From: Alistipes sp.
GTDB taxonomy: Bacteria; Bacteroidota; Bacteroidia; Bacteroidales; Rikenellaceae
Assembly (NCBI RefSeq): GCF_020026455.1
Contig: NZ_JAHHQJ010000017.1
Location: 10,704 to 74,703 of the forward strand
DNA: 64,000 nucleotides
Direction of reading: 5' to 3'
The position numbers and the translations under genes were made by a program. The notes under the pieces are model-generated. The model did not search any database. It was given only the letters and a program-made list of their open reading frames with translations, and was not told where the DNA came from. Within the stretch, counting starts at the first letter, position 1, and each line of letters begins with the position of its first letter. Positions 8,690 to 19,160 of this stretch are shown piece by piece.

Positions 8690-10642
8690 ATGATCAAAAT
8701 CACTTTTCCCGACGGCTCCGTACGCGAATATGCCAAGGGGACTACTGCGTATCAGATCGCAGAGAGCATCAGCCCTCGTTTAGCTGCTGACTCGCTCGCG
8801 GCCGCGGTAAACGGCGCAACGGTCGACATGACGCGCCCGATCGAAGAGGACGCTTCGGTCAAATTCTACAAATGGGACGACGAAGAGGGTAAACACGCCT
8901 TCTGGCACACCTCCTCGCACCTGCTGGCTGAGGCGCTCGAAGCTCTCTATCCGGGCATCAAGTTCGGCATCGGACCGGCCATCGAAAACGGTTTCTACTA
9001 CGACGTCGACGCTCCGACACCCATCACCGAAGCCGACCTGTCGACGATCGAAAACAAGATGGTGGAGCTGTCCCGCAACAAGGAGGCCCTGCTCCGCCGC
9101 GAGGTCCCCAAGGCCGAAGCGCTGAAGACCTTCACCGAGAAGGGGGACCAGTACAAGGTCGAGCTGATCACGGACCTCGAGGACGGCACCATCTCCTTCT
9201 ATACCAACGGCGCTTTCACGGACCTCTGCCGGGGTCCGCACATCCCCAACACGGGATATATCAAGGCGCTGAAACTTACGTCCGTGGCCGGGGCCTACTG
9301 GCGCGGCAACGAGAAGAACAAGATGCTGACCCGTATCTACGGCATTTCGTTCCCCAAGAAGTCGATGCTCGACGAGTATCTCGCGATGATGGAGGAGGCC
9401 AAGAAACGCGACCACCGTAAGCTGGGCAAGGACCTCGAGCTGTTCACCTTCTCGCAGCGCGTGGGTCAGGGTCTGCCGTTGTGGCTGCCCAAGGGCGCCG
9501 CACTGCGCGACCGTCTGGAGCAGTTCCTGCGGGGCGTGCAGAAGGAGTACGGATACCAGCAGGTGATCACGCCGCACATCGGCAACAAGGAGCTCTACGT
9601 CACCTCGGGCCACTACGCCAAGTACGGCAAGGACTCGTTCCAGCCGATCCACACCCCGATCGAGGGCGAGGAATACCTGCTCAAGCCGATGAACTGCCCC
9701 CACCACTGCGAAATCTACCGGTCGAAGCCCCGTTCGTACAAGGAGCTGCCCGTGCGCCTGGCGGAGTTCGGAACGGTCTACCGCTACGAACAGTCGGGCG
9801 AGCTGCACGGACTGACCCGCGTGCGTGGATTCACGCAGGACGACGCCCACCTGTTCGTGCGTCCGGATCAACTCCTGGAGGAGTTCGAACGCGTGATCGA
9901 CATCGTGCTCTATATCTTCAAGACGCTGAAGTTCGACAACTACACCGCTCAGATTTCGCTGCGCGACCCGAACAACAAGGAGAAATACATCGGGTCGGAC
10001 GAAAACTGGGAGAAGGCCGAGTCGGCCATCATGCAGGCCGCCAAGGAAAAAGGACTCACGACGGTCGTGGAACTGGGCGAAGCGGCCTTCTACGGCCCGA
10101 AGCTCGACTTCATGGTCAAGGACGCCATCGGCCGCAAGTGGCAGCTGGGAACGATCCAGGTGGACTACAACCTCCCGGAGCGGTTCGACCTCACGTACAA
10201 GGGCGCCGATGACCGTCTCCACCGCCCGATCATGATTCACCGCGCACCGTTCGGCTCGATGGAGCGTTTTGTGGCAGTATTGTTGGAGCATACGGGCGGC
10301 AAGTTCCCGCTGTGGCTCTCGCCCCAGCAGGTCGTGGTACTCCCCATTTCGGAGAAGTTCAACGACTATGCCCTGAAAGTGGCCGAGTACCTCAACCGCA
10401 GCGATGTGCGCACCGAGGTCGACGACCGCAACGAGAAAATCGGCCGCAAGATCCGCGACAACGAACTCAAGCGCATCCCTTATCTGCTGATCGTCGGCGA
10501 GAAGGAAGAGGCCGAAGAGCTGGTTTCCGTCCGCGCACAGGGCGAAGGAGACAAGGGCCAGATGTCCCTGGAGGCATTCCGCGACTTCATCGCCGGACTG
10601 GTCAAGGAGGAGATCGAGGCCAACAAGCTCGAAAAGAAATAG
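8690..10642 (+). CDS. thrS: Threonyl-tRNA synthetase
   Basis: Class II synthetase that charges tRNA-Thr. The 650 residues contain, in order, the TGS domain (1-60, 'MIKITFPDGSVREYAKGTT'), the editing domain with 'HTSSH' near residue 73, the catalytic domain with motif 2 and the zinc-site 'MNCPHHCEIY' near 335, and the C-terminal anticodon-binding domain from about 550. The ATG at 8690 starts the TGS domain exactly; the open frame upstream to 8645 is spacer. A GC hairpin follows the gene (10656-10683), then infC. Confidence 0.97.
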   Translation: MIKITFPDGSVREYAKGTTAYQIAESISPRLAADSLAAAVNGATVDMTRPIEEDASVKFYKWDDEEGKHAFWHTSSHLLAEALEALYPGIKFGIGPAIENGFYYDVDAPTPITEADLSTIENKMVELSRNKEALLRREVPKAEALKTFTEKGDQYKVELITDLEDGTISFYTNGAFTDLCRGPHIPNTGYIKALKLTSVAGAYWRGNEKNKMLTRIYGISFPKKSMLDEYLAMMEEAKKRDHRKLGKDLELFTFSQRVGQGLPLWLPKGAALRDRLEQFLRGVQKEYGYQQVITPHIGNKELYVTSGHYAKYGKDSFQPIHTPIEGEEYLLKPMNCPHHCEIYRSKPRSYKELPVRLAEFGTVYRYEQSGELHGLTRVRGFTQDDAHLFVRPDQLLEEFERVIDIVLYIFKTLKFDNYTAQISLRDPNNKEKYIGSDENWEKAESAIMQAAKEKGLTTVVELGEAAFYGPKLDFMVKDAIGRKWQLGTIQVDYNLPERFDLTYKGADDRLHRPIMIHRAPFGSMERFVAVLLEHTGGKFPLWLSPQQVVVLPISEKFNDYALKVAEYLNRSDVRTEVDDRNEKIGRKIRDNELKRIPYLLIVGEKEEAEELVSVRAQGEGDKGQMSLEAFRDFIAGLVKEEIEANKLEKK

Positions 10643-10655
10643 GTATGGAATAACC

Positions 10656-10683
10656 GGGGGAGGGAGGTTTTCCTCCCGCCCCC
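10656..10683 (+). other. GC-rich stem-loop between thrS and infC
   Basis: GGGGGaGGGAGG, a TTTT loop and CCTCCCgCCCCC form a strong hairpin 14 bp after the thrS stop. It is followed by ATAACAAG rather than a U-tract, so it is not a standard terminator. It could limit read-through or protect an RNA end. Confidence 0.55.
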
Positions 10684-10708
10684 ATAACAAGACACTTTAT
10701 AATTAACC

Positions 10709-11347
10709 ATTTTAATACGTACAACTATCGCAGCACCGAAACCATTCCCGCCGAGGCCGTTTACCCCCGGGAATAACAGACCAAAACCGGCAACAGGCAA
10801 CAATCCCCGCTTCGGACGCAGACCGCCCGAAAAGGAGAACCCCCACCGCATCAACGAGCAGATCACGGTTCCAGAAGTGCGCCTGGTGGGCGACAACATC
10901 CCCCAGCCGCAGGTGATGCCGATCCGCGACGCGCTGCGTCTGGCGGACGAGATGGAACTCGACCTGATCGAGATCTCGCCCAAGGCCGAGCCGCCCGTAT
11001 GCCGCATCGCCGACTACCAGAAGTTCCTCTACCAGCAGAAAAAGAAGGCCAAGGAGCTGAAGGCAAACCAGACCAAAGTCGTCGTCAAGGAGATCCGATT
11101 CGGCCCGCAGACCGACGACCACGACTACAACTTCAAGCTCAAGCACGCGCAGAATTTCCTCAAGGAGGGGGCCAAGGTCAAGGCCTACGTCTTCTTCCGC
11201 GGACGTTCGATCGTCTTCAAGGAGCAGGGCGAAATCCTGCTGCTGCGCTTTGCCACCGACCTCGAAGAGTTTGCCAAGGTGGAGATGATGCCGAAGCTCG
11301 ACGGCAAGAAGATGAACATGATGCTCGCACCCAAAGTCAAGAAATAA
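10709..11347 (+). CDS. infC: Translation initiation factor IF-3, non-standard start codon
   Basis: IF-3 binds the 30S subunit and discriminates against non-initiator tRNA and poor start codons. The conserved N-domain beginning 'HRINEQITVPEVRLVGDN' is encoded from 10844, upstream of the first GTG (10877). Between the in-frame TAA (10700-10702) and 10877 there is no ATG, GTG or TTG. Translation must therefore start at ATT 10709 (chosen; 212 residues), ATA 10715 or ATC 10727. E. coli infC also starts with AUU, which lets IF-3 repress its own synthesis. The C-domain ('KEIRFGPQTDDHDYNFKLKH') is intact. rpmI and rplT, usually next, are absent. Confidence 0.9.
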   Translation: MLIRTTIAAPKPFPPRPFTPGNNRPKPATGNNPRFGRRPPEKENPHRINEQITVPEVRLVGDNIPQPQVMPIRDALRLADEMELDLIEISPKAEPPVCRIADYQKFLYQQKKKAKELKANQTKVVVKEIRFGPQTDDHDYNFKLKHAQNFLKEGAKVKAYVFFRGRSIVFKEQGEILLLRFATDLEEFAKVEMMPKLDGKKMNMMLAPKVKK

Positions 11348-11391
11348 AGACAGGACAAAGGCAACGCGAATGCCGAAGGCACAGATGCGAA

Positions 11392-11438
11392 AACAACGCC
11401 TGCGGAACGAAGCAGTTCGGACCGCAGGGGTTGTTTTT
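11392..11438 (+). terminator. Rho-independent terminator of infC
   Basis: A 14-bp stem with one mismatch (11392-11405 with 11422-11435) encloses a smaller AAC/GTT helix and runs into a five-T tract. It ends the thrS-infC transcript before the LuxE-like gene. Confidence 0.85.
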
Positions 11439-11483
11439 GTGTTTATGCCAAAGCGAAGCCGGGCAGAAACCGGCACGATTCGG

Positions 11484-11515
11484 TTTGGGAATCGGCGGTT
11501 TTTTTGGTAACTTTG
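11484..11515 (+). promoter_or_regulatory. Promoter of the LuxE-like gene
   Basis: TTTG at 11484-11487, a 20-bp spacer and TAACTTTG at 11508-11515 form a full Bacteroidetes promoter. The ATG (11522) is only 6 bp after the -7 element, so the mRNA is probably leaderless. Confidence 0.8.
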
Positions 11516-11521
11516 CAGGCA

Positions 11522-12487
11522 ATGATCACCCCCGACGACATATTCCGCATTGCGGACGGAGCGTCGTTCGACACCGCGGCGCTGGAGCTATTCCGCCGTC
11601 AGGCCCGCGACTGCGCCCCCTACCGCGAATACCTCGACCGGATCGGAGTCCGGGCCGAGCGCGTCGACATGCCGGAAAAGATTCCCTACCTGCCCATCGA
11701 ACTGTTCAAGACGCACACGATCTACTGCGCAGAGACGCCCCCCGAGGCGGTCTTCACCTCCTCAGCCACAACCGGAATGACGCCCTCGCGCCATCCGATG
11801 TGTTCGCTGGCGCTCTACGAGCAGGCATTCCGCACGGCATTCCGCACCTTCTACGGCGACCCCGCCGGGCTAAGTCTCTACGCCCTGCTGCCCAACTACC
11901 TGCGCCGCAAGGGTTCGTCGCTGGTCTACATGGCCGACAGGCTGTTGGCCGACTGCGGGTCGGGCGGCTTCTTCCTCGACGACCACGACGCCCTGCTGGC
12001 GGCGATGGAGCGGGACCCGAAGCCGAAAATCCTGCTGGGCGTAAGCTATGCGCTGTGGGACCTCGCGGAGCGGTATGCCCCGAAGCTCCGCAATACGGTG
12101 GTGATGGAGACGGGCGGCATGAAGGGTTACCGCGAGGAGATTCCGAAAGAGGAATTTCACCGGATCCTCTGCGACGCCTTCGGAGTCGGGGAAATTCATT
12201 CGGAATACGGCATGGCCGAGCTCTCCTCGCAGGCCTATTCGCAGGGAGGCAATCTGTTCCGCTGCCCGGGCTGGATGCGCGTCACGGCGCGCGACGTCAA
12301 CGACCCGTTCGACCTGCTCCCGGCCGGCACACGCGGCGGGCTGAACATCGCCGACCTGGCCAACTGGTGGTCCTGCGCCTTCATCCAGACACAGGACGTG
12401 GGACGCGTCGGGGCGGACGGGATGTTCGTCGTCGAAGGCCGCATCGACCATTCGGACATCCGGGGATGCAATCTTCTGGTACAATGA
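11522..12487 (+). CDS. LuxE/PaaK-family acyl-protein synthetase-like protein
   Basis: A 321-residue protein of the LuxE-like group of adenylate-forming enzymes. LuxE of luminous bacteria activates fatty acids as acyl-AMP and takes the acyl group onto a cysteine; in Bacteroidetes the family occurs without luciferase and its substrate is unknown. Visible family features are 'FTSSATTGMTPSRHPM' (residues about 79-94, the Ser/Thr-rich phosphate-binding loop), 'METGGMKGYREE' (about 198-209) and 'EYGMAELSSQAYSQGG' (about 228-243). It stands alone with its own promoter after the infC terminator, so context does not reveal the substrate. Confidence 0.8.
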   Translation: MITPDDIFRIADGASFDTAALELFRRQARDCAPYREYLDRIGVRAERVDMPEKIPYLPIELFKTHTIYCAETPPEAVFTSSATTGMTPSRHPMCSLALYEQAFRTAFRTFYGDPAGLSLYALLPNYLRRKGSSLVYMADRLLADCGSGGFFLDDHDALLAAMERDPKPKILLGVSYALWDLAERYAPKLRNTVVMETGGMKGYREEIPKEEFHRILCDAFGVGEIHSEYGMAELSSQAYSQGGNLFRCPGWMRVTARDVNDPFDLLPAGTRGGLNIADLANWWSCAFIQTQDVGRVGADGMFVVEGRIDHSDIRGCNLLVQ

Positions 12488-12656
12488 GCGGCCGGTCGAA
12501 CCTTCAGTCCTGTTCCGCGGCACCGAAGGCCGCCTCCGCGTCATCGCGCCGGGGAAGCAGATCCGGTTCGCTACGGACTCCCCGCACGGAGCGCCGTGTC
12601 GCATGCCGCAGGCGGCAAGGTGTCGCCGCGAACCCGTTTACCCATTATCAAACGCT

Positions 12657-13310
12657 ATGAAAACCGTCGCATTCGTTCCCATTCGGCTCAACAGCCAGCG
12701 CGTCGCAGGCAAGAACCTCCGGCCGCTGGACGGATCGCCGCTGATGTGTCACATTCTGAAAACGCTGACCGCCGTGGAGGCCATCGACGAAGTCTATGTC
12801 TTCTGCAGCGACGAAGGCATTCGCTCCCTGCTGCCCGAAGGGGTCAGGCTGCTGCTCCGCGATCCGTCGCTCGACAGCGACATGACACTCGGACGGGAGA
12901 TTTACGACAGCTTCACCGCCCAGGTCGAGGCCGACCTCTACATCCTCGCCCACGCCACGTCGCCGTTCATCCGTGCTGCGACCCTGGCCGAGGCGCTCGG
13001 AAAAGTCCGCTCGGGAGCATACGACTCGGCATTCAGCGCCGAGAAACTGCAGACCTTCGCCTGGTTCGGGGGCAGGCCGCTCAACTACGCCCTCAACAAC
13101 ATTCCCCGCACGCAGACCATCGAACCGGTTTACATCGAAACCAGCGCCTTCTTCATCTTTTCGCGTGAGTTGTGGCGCGAACACGGGCGCCGCATCGGCG
13201 AACGCCCCTACATGGCTGTCGTGGACCGCATCGAGGGACTGGACATCGACTATCCCGAAGACTTTGCCATGGCCGAGATCATCGCGGCCAGCCGAAATCT
13301 GCCCAAATAA
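12657..13310 (+). CDS. NeuA-like cytidylyltransferase
   Basis: Enzyme of the acylneuraminate/CMP-sugar cytidylyltransferase group, which activates sialic-acid-like sugars or Kdo with CTP. The 217 residues open with a variant of the nucleotide-binding motif ('PIRLNSQRVAGKNL', residues 8-21); 'AHATSPFIR' is the conserved substrate loop, and 'LDIDYPEDFAMAE' near the C-terminus is the family signature. The ATG at 12657 was chosen because the open frame upstream is GC-rich spacer. The next genes are a GNGPSL-type protein and a GT2 glycosyltransferase, so a surface glycan is the likely destination. No NeuB or other sugar-synthesis gene is nearby. Confidence 0.8.
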   Translation: MKTVAFVPIRLNSQRVAGKNLRPLDGSPLMCHILKTLTAVEAIDEVYVFCSDEGIRSLLPEGVRLLLRDPSLDSDMTLGREIYDSFTAQVEADLYILAHATSPFIRAATLAEALGKVRSGAYDSAFSAEKLQTFAWFGGRPLNYALNNIPRTQTIEPVYIETSAFFIFSRELWREHGRRIGERPYMAVVDRIEGLDIDYPEDFAMAEIIAASRNLPK

Positions 13311-13318
13311 CCGGGTAA

Positions 13319-13327
13319 GGGGGGGGG
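13319..13327. repeat. G9 homopolymer
   Basis: Run of exactly nine G just after the NeuA-like gene, one of five nine-base G/C runs in the gaps of this window. Confidence 0.9.
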
Positions 13328-13333
13328 CCGCCG

Positions 13334-13560
13334 GCGGGAAGGGATTCCACGACCGACAACGGCGAAGAAGCGTGTGCACGTAATCAGCGCATCACAAAAC
13401 GGAGAGGAGCGGGTCGGCGGCAGGCGCTTCGGCCCGGCGGCGGGAAGGATTCCACGACCGACAACGGCGAAGAAGCGTGTGCACGCAATCAGCGCATCAC
13501 AAAACGGAAAAGGGCGGGTCGGCGGAAGGCGCATCGGCCCGGTGCTTCGGCCCGGCGGGA
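13334..13560. repeat. Tandem repeat, two copies of about 105 bp plus a remnant
   Basis: Two copies (about 13334-13437 and 13440-13538) share long exact stretches, including 'CCACGACCGACAACGGCGAA', and the words 'GTGTGCACG' and 'CAGCGCATCACAAAACGG'. A third short remnant, 'TTCGGCCCGGCGGGAAG', follows near 13546. The repeats fill the gap between two convergent genes and contain no credible coding sequence. Confidence 0.9.
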
Positions 13561-13576
13561 AGCGTGCATATTCCCC

Positions 13577-14458
13577 TCAGGGGCGGATTTTTTCGTATGC
13601 GTCGATAAGCGAGCCCTTCGTCCGATTGACAATCCGCGCCCCGAGCGAGGAAGCGTAATCGCGCAGCACCTCGTGACCCCGGAACAGTTCGGCGACCTCC
13701 GCCAGATAGACGGCCATCGTATAGGGGCGGTGAGGAACTTTCTGGAAGATAGGCTCCGGAACAGCCGGAGCATTGTCGTAGTAGTGACCGACGGTCCGGC
13801 AAAGACGGTTGTCGTCGTCGACGCACAGCCCGTCGAGCAGGGTATGATCCACACCGTACAGTTCCAGCTCCCTGTAACCCAGCAGCAGGGCGACGTACTC
13901 GCACACCTGCACCACGGTCCCGAAGTTGGCGCTTCCGAGGCCGCGGCGGTAGAGCCAGAACTCCACACCCCGGAAGCCGCGGTAGACCTGCGTATGGAAC
14001 CGCACGATGCGGATATTGGGATTGGGCAGCGCGGCGCGATAGTCGAATCGCTCGGGGTTGTAGTACTGCACGTAGAGGTTCATCGGCCACGTCACCCGCT
14101 CGTTGAGCTCGCGGTAAAGCGCCGCAACCCGGTCGCGGCAGGCGCTGTCGCGGAAGAACATGGGGTCGGAAAGCACGTAGTAGGCCGGGCGGACGGTATC
14201 GAAACGTTCGTCCAGCGCAAAATAGTTGACCGCCATGACATCCTTCGACAGATGCTCGCCCCGGGCGATCAGACGCGGCAGATCCCCGGCAAGCGAAGGC
14301 CCGTTGCCGAGGATCAGGACCGAAGTCTTCGGCGCACCGACCGTCCCGGCACGGCCGACGTAGTTGCGGAAATTCTCCTTCACGGCCATCACCGCAAAGT
14401 AAAACGCCGTCTCATAGAGATTGCGCAGGAACCGGTCGGTTTTCTCGAATAGGGTCAT
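13577..14458 (-). CDS. GNGPSL-motif protein, putative glycan transferase
   Basis: A 293-residue protein with 'LILGNGPSL' at residues 48-56. This motif marks the superfamily that includes DUF115/MptE-like proteins and the CST-I-type sialyltransferases. Other typical parts are 'YYVLSDPMFF' in the middle and a C-terminal 'GARIVNRTKGSLIDAYEKI'. No signal peptide is seen. It faces a NeuA-like cytidylyltransferase and is divergent from a GT2 gene, so a role in transferring a CMP-activated sugar is attractive but unproven. A family assignment as a 6-hydroxymethylpterin diphosphokinase-like protein is equally possible on motif alone. Confidence 0.6.
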   Translation of the reverse strand: MTLFEKTDRFLRNLYETAFYFAVMAVKENFRNYVGRAGTVGAPKTSVLILGNGPSLAGDLPRLIARGEHLSKDVMAVNYFALDERFDTVRPAYYVLSDPMFFRDSACRDRVAALYRELNERVTWPMNLYVQYYNPERFDYRAALPNPNIRIVRFHTQVYRGFRGVEFWLYRRGLGSANFGTVVQVCEYVALLLGYRELELYGVDHTLLDGLCVDDDNRLCRTVGHYYDNAPAVPEPIFQKVPHRPYTMAVYLAEVAELFRGHEVLRDYASSLGARIVNRTKGSLIDAYEKIRP

Positions 14459-14470
14459 GCCTCTGTTTTA

Positions 14471-14502
14471 TTTGCAAAAGTAGCAAAAGATCAATATCTT
14501 CG
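14471..14502 (+). promoter_or_regulatory. Promoter of the GT2 gene
   Basis: TTTG at 14471-14474, a 20-bp spacer and TATCTTCG at 14495-14502 (one mismatch to TAnnTTTG). It overlaps the promoter on the other strand almost completely. Confidence 0.65.
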
Positions 14503-14505
14503 CAA
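14475..14505 (-). promoter_or_regulatory. Promoter of the GNGPSL-motif gene
   Basis: On the minus strand, TTG (14503-14505), a 20-bp spacer and TACTTTTG (14475-14482) form a Bacteroidetes promoter 16 bp before the start codon. Its -7 element abuts the -33 element of the opposite promoter. Confidence 0.65.
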
Positions 14506-14523
14506 CAAAACCCGACAGAAGAG

Positions 14524-15453
14524 ATGTCAGAACCTACCATTTCGGTCGTCATACCCCTCTACAACAAACAGCGGGAAATCGGCGAGGCCGTGCGTTCGGC
14601 CCTGGCGCAGACCCGACTCCCGCAGGAGATCATCGTCGTGGACGACGGTTCGACCGACGAAGGAGCACAGGTCGTGCGCGCAATAGCGTCTCCGCTCGTA
14701 AGGCTCGTAAAGCAGGCCAACGCCGGGGTCTGCTCGGCACGCAACCGCGGCATCGAGGAGGCAACGGGCGAATACATCGCCCTGCTGGATGCCGACGATG
14801 TCTGGGAACCGGGATTTCTCGCCGAAATCGTCGCCATGATCCGCGAATTCCCCGGTTGCGGCCTCTATTGCACGGCCTTCAACGTCGTCAGTGACGACGG
14901 AATATTCCCGGCCCCGACCCCCTCGCAACGGGGTATTGTGGCGAATTTCTTCCGCGAATCGGCCCACCGCTACATCGCCATCCCCTCGGCGAGCTGCATC
15001 CCGCGCTGCGTGTTCGACAACGTGGGGCTGTTTCCCCTCGGCATGAAGATCGCCGAAGACCTCCACATGTGGATCCGAATCGCCCGCCGCTACCCGGTCT
15101 GCTTCTCGCCCGAACGGCTGGTCCGCTACTCGCGGGTGGCCTCGAACCGCTCGGCGGCAAGCTACACCCCCGAGCAGACCGTCTATTCGTTCGAGGAGCT
15201 GTACGATCCCCGAGCCCCCGAGGAGGACCGGGAGTTCGTGGCCCGTGCCGCACTGGGAAAAGCGCTCATCATCAGCACCAAAGGTGGCACGAAGGAGGCT
15301 GCCCGCGCGGCCCGGTTCTTCGCCTGGACACGCACCTACCGCCGCACGCTGCGCAAGGTCCGCATACTGAATGCCCTGCCCGTCGGCTGGCGCGGTCCCC
15401 TAATCCGGATTTACAACGCGCTGGCCTGGCGCCTCGCCCGCAAAGGACTCTAA
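14524..15453 (+). CDS. Family 2 glycosyltransferase
   Basis: A GT-A fold inverting glycosyltransferase of 309 residues that would use a nucleotide sugar to extend a surface polysaccharide. The N-terminus 'ISVVIPLYNKQREIGEAV' is the classic GT2 start, 'DDGSTDEGA' binds the nucleotide, and 'ALLDADDVW' (residues about 83-91) carries the DxD motif for the divalent metal. No transmembrane segment is obvious, so it probably works at the inner face of the membrane. The next gene starts directly after its stop codon. Donor and acceptor sugars cannot be assigned. Confidence 0.92.
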   Translation: MSEPTISVVIPLYNKQREIGEAVRSALAQTRLPQEIIVVDDGSTDEGAQVVRAIASPLVRLVKQANAGVCSARNRGIEEATGEYIALLDADDVWEPGFLAEIVAMIREFPGCGLYCTAFNVVSDDGIFPAPTPSQRGIVANFFRESAHRYIAIPSASCIPRCVFDNVGLFPLGMKIAEDLHMWIRIARRYPVCFSPERLVRYSRVASNRSAASYTPEQTVYSFEELYDPRAPEEDREFVARAALGKALIISTKGGTKEAARAARFFAWTRTYRRTLRKVRILNALPVGWRGPLIRIYNALAWRLARKGL

Positions 15454-16323
15454 ATGCTCAAGATCATGAAATACATCCTGCTCCCGCTTTGCAGCCTGCT
15501 GCTCTTCGCAGCAGGAAGCTGCCACGCACAAACAACCGCCCGGACGCTGCGCTCGGGCGGCATCGACCGCACCTACCGGCTCCACCTGCCCGAAGGATTG
15601 CCGGCCGGGGCGCCGCTGGTCGTTGTCCTCCACGGCTACGGAGGGCAGGGCGACCCGGAGCGATTCGACATGAACCGGGTGGCCGACCGCCACGGCTTCG
15701 CCGTATGCTATCCGCAGGGCGAACGCGACGGCCGGGGAAAGACGTGCTGGAACGTGGGTTATCCCTTTCAGGCCGACATGGACGTCGACGACGTGCGCTT
15801 TCTCACCGAACTGGTCCGGCATCTTCAGAAAAAACACGGCCTGAGCTGCCGCAACGTCTTCTGCACGGGGATGTCGAACGGCGGAGACATGTGTTACCTG
15901 CTGGCTTCGCGCTGTCCGGAGGTCTATGCGGCCCTCGGGCCCGTCGCCGGATTCATGTCCGTGGAGATCCTCCGCGCGGACCGCAATACGCATCCGATTC
16001 CGCTGTTCGAAATCCACGGCACCGAGGACCGGACGACCCGCTGGGAGGGAGACCTCGGCAACGAAGGGGGCTGGGGTGCCTATGTCTCCGTCCCGACGGC
16101 GGTCGGATACTGGGCCGCCAAGAACAAATGCCTCGCAGAGCAGGTCGACACCCTGCCCTCCCGTCCCGGCGGCCTGCAGGTCATCGCCCACCGCTACACG
16201 GAGGGCACGGGCGGAAACGAGGTCTGGCTCTACGAAACCGTCGGCGGGAAGCACTCCTGGAAAGAGACGGGCGTAGACACGGGCGAAGAGTTGTGGAAGT
16301 TTTTCAGCAAATACGTCCGTTAG
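15454..16323 (+). CDS. Secreted esterase of the PHB-depolymerase/feruloyl-esterase type
   Basis: Alpha/beta-hydrolase of 289 residues with an N-terminal signal peptide (hydrophobic residues 6-22 ending '...GSCHAQ'; the 'AGSC' could also be a weak lipobox). The oxyanion region 'VVLHGYGGQGD', the nucleophile motif 'GMSNGG' (Ser141), an acid in 'HGTEDRT' and a final 'KHSW' histidine make a complete triad. These match the LpqC/esterase-PHB group, which includes feruloyl and acetyl-xylan esterases, so a plant-glycan substrate is plausible. It begins immediately after the GT2 stop; the in-frame ATG at 15466 is an alternative start. Confidence 0.8.
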   Translation: MLKIMKYILLPLCSLLLFAAGSCHAQTTARTLRSGGIDRTYRLHLPEGLPAGAPLVVVLHGYGGQGDPERFDMNRVADRHGFAVCYPQGERDGRGKTCWNVGYPFQADMDVDDVRFLTELVRHLQKKHGLSCRNVFCTGMSNGGDMCYLLASRCPEVYAALGPVAGFMSVEILRADRNTHPIPLFEIHGTEDRTTRWEGDLGNEGGWGAYVSVPTAVGYWAAKNKCLAEQVDTLPSRPGGLQVIAHRYTEGTGGNEVWLYETVGGKHSWKETGVDTGEELWKFFSKYVR

Positions 16324-16330
16324 GCAACAA

Positions 16331-16363
16331 AAAAAGGGTTCCGACGGTTCGGAACCCTTTTTT
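16331..16363. terminator. Bidirectional terminator (esterase / clpB)
   Basis: GGGTTCCGA (16336-16344), a CGGT loop and TCGGAACCC (16349-16357), flanked by A5 and T6. It can stop transcription from both convergent genes. Confidence 0.9.
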
Positions 16364-16380
16364 CATGCATCCGGGCGGCA

Positions 16381-18978
<2,598 letters not shown>

Positions 18979-19052
18979 AATGTTTCGATTTTGTTTGCCA
19001 ATCCGTTACGACCCGCTTATCCGCAAAACCCCTGCCAACCCGGAATTTACGA

Positions 19053-19082
19053 CACGTTGTCACGTTTTGTCACAAATTGACA
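19053..19082. promoter_or_regulatory. TTGTCAC direct repeats between clpB and dnaX
   Basis: TTGTCAC occurs at 19057-19063 and 19067-19073, ten bases apart, followed by an inverted pair TGTCA-CAAAT-TGACA (19069-19083). The block lies 75-105 bp upstream of clpB in a sparse, AT-richer spacer. It could be an operator for the heat-shock gene; no known site was recognised. Confidence 0.4.
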
Positions 19083-19152
19083 TCCGAAGACTGCCACGCC
19101 GGGACAAAATGACCGGAAGCGGAATTCTTTTCAATTTTCACTTAATTCTTCT

Positions 19153-19160
19153 TATCTTTG
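19153..19160 (+). promoter_or_regulatory. -7 element of dnaX
   Basis: TATCTTTG lies 7 bp before the dnaX ATG (19168); a T-rich stretch (19128-19131) sits where the -33 element is expected. The spacing implies a leaderless or nearly leaderless transcript. Confidence 0.65.

Noticed and set aside
6127..8736. 869-codon minus-strand frame across the methyltransferase, repeat region and pdxA
   Set aside because: It runs antisense through two well-identified genes and the tandem repeats, with low-complexity composition and no family match.
10877..11347. infC starting at the GTG 10877
   Set aside because: It would delete the conserved IF-3 N-terminal motif encoded from 10844, so an upstream AUU/AUA/AUC start is required.
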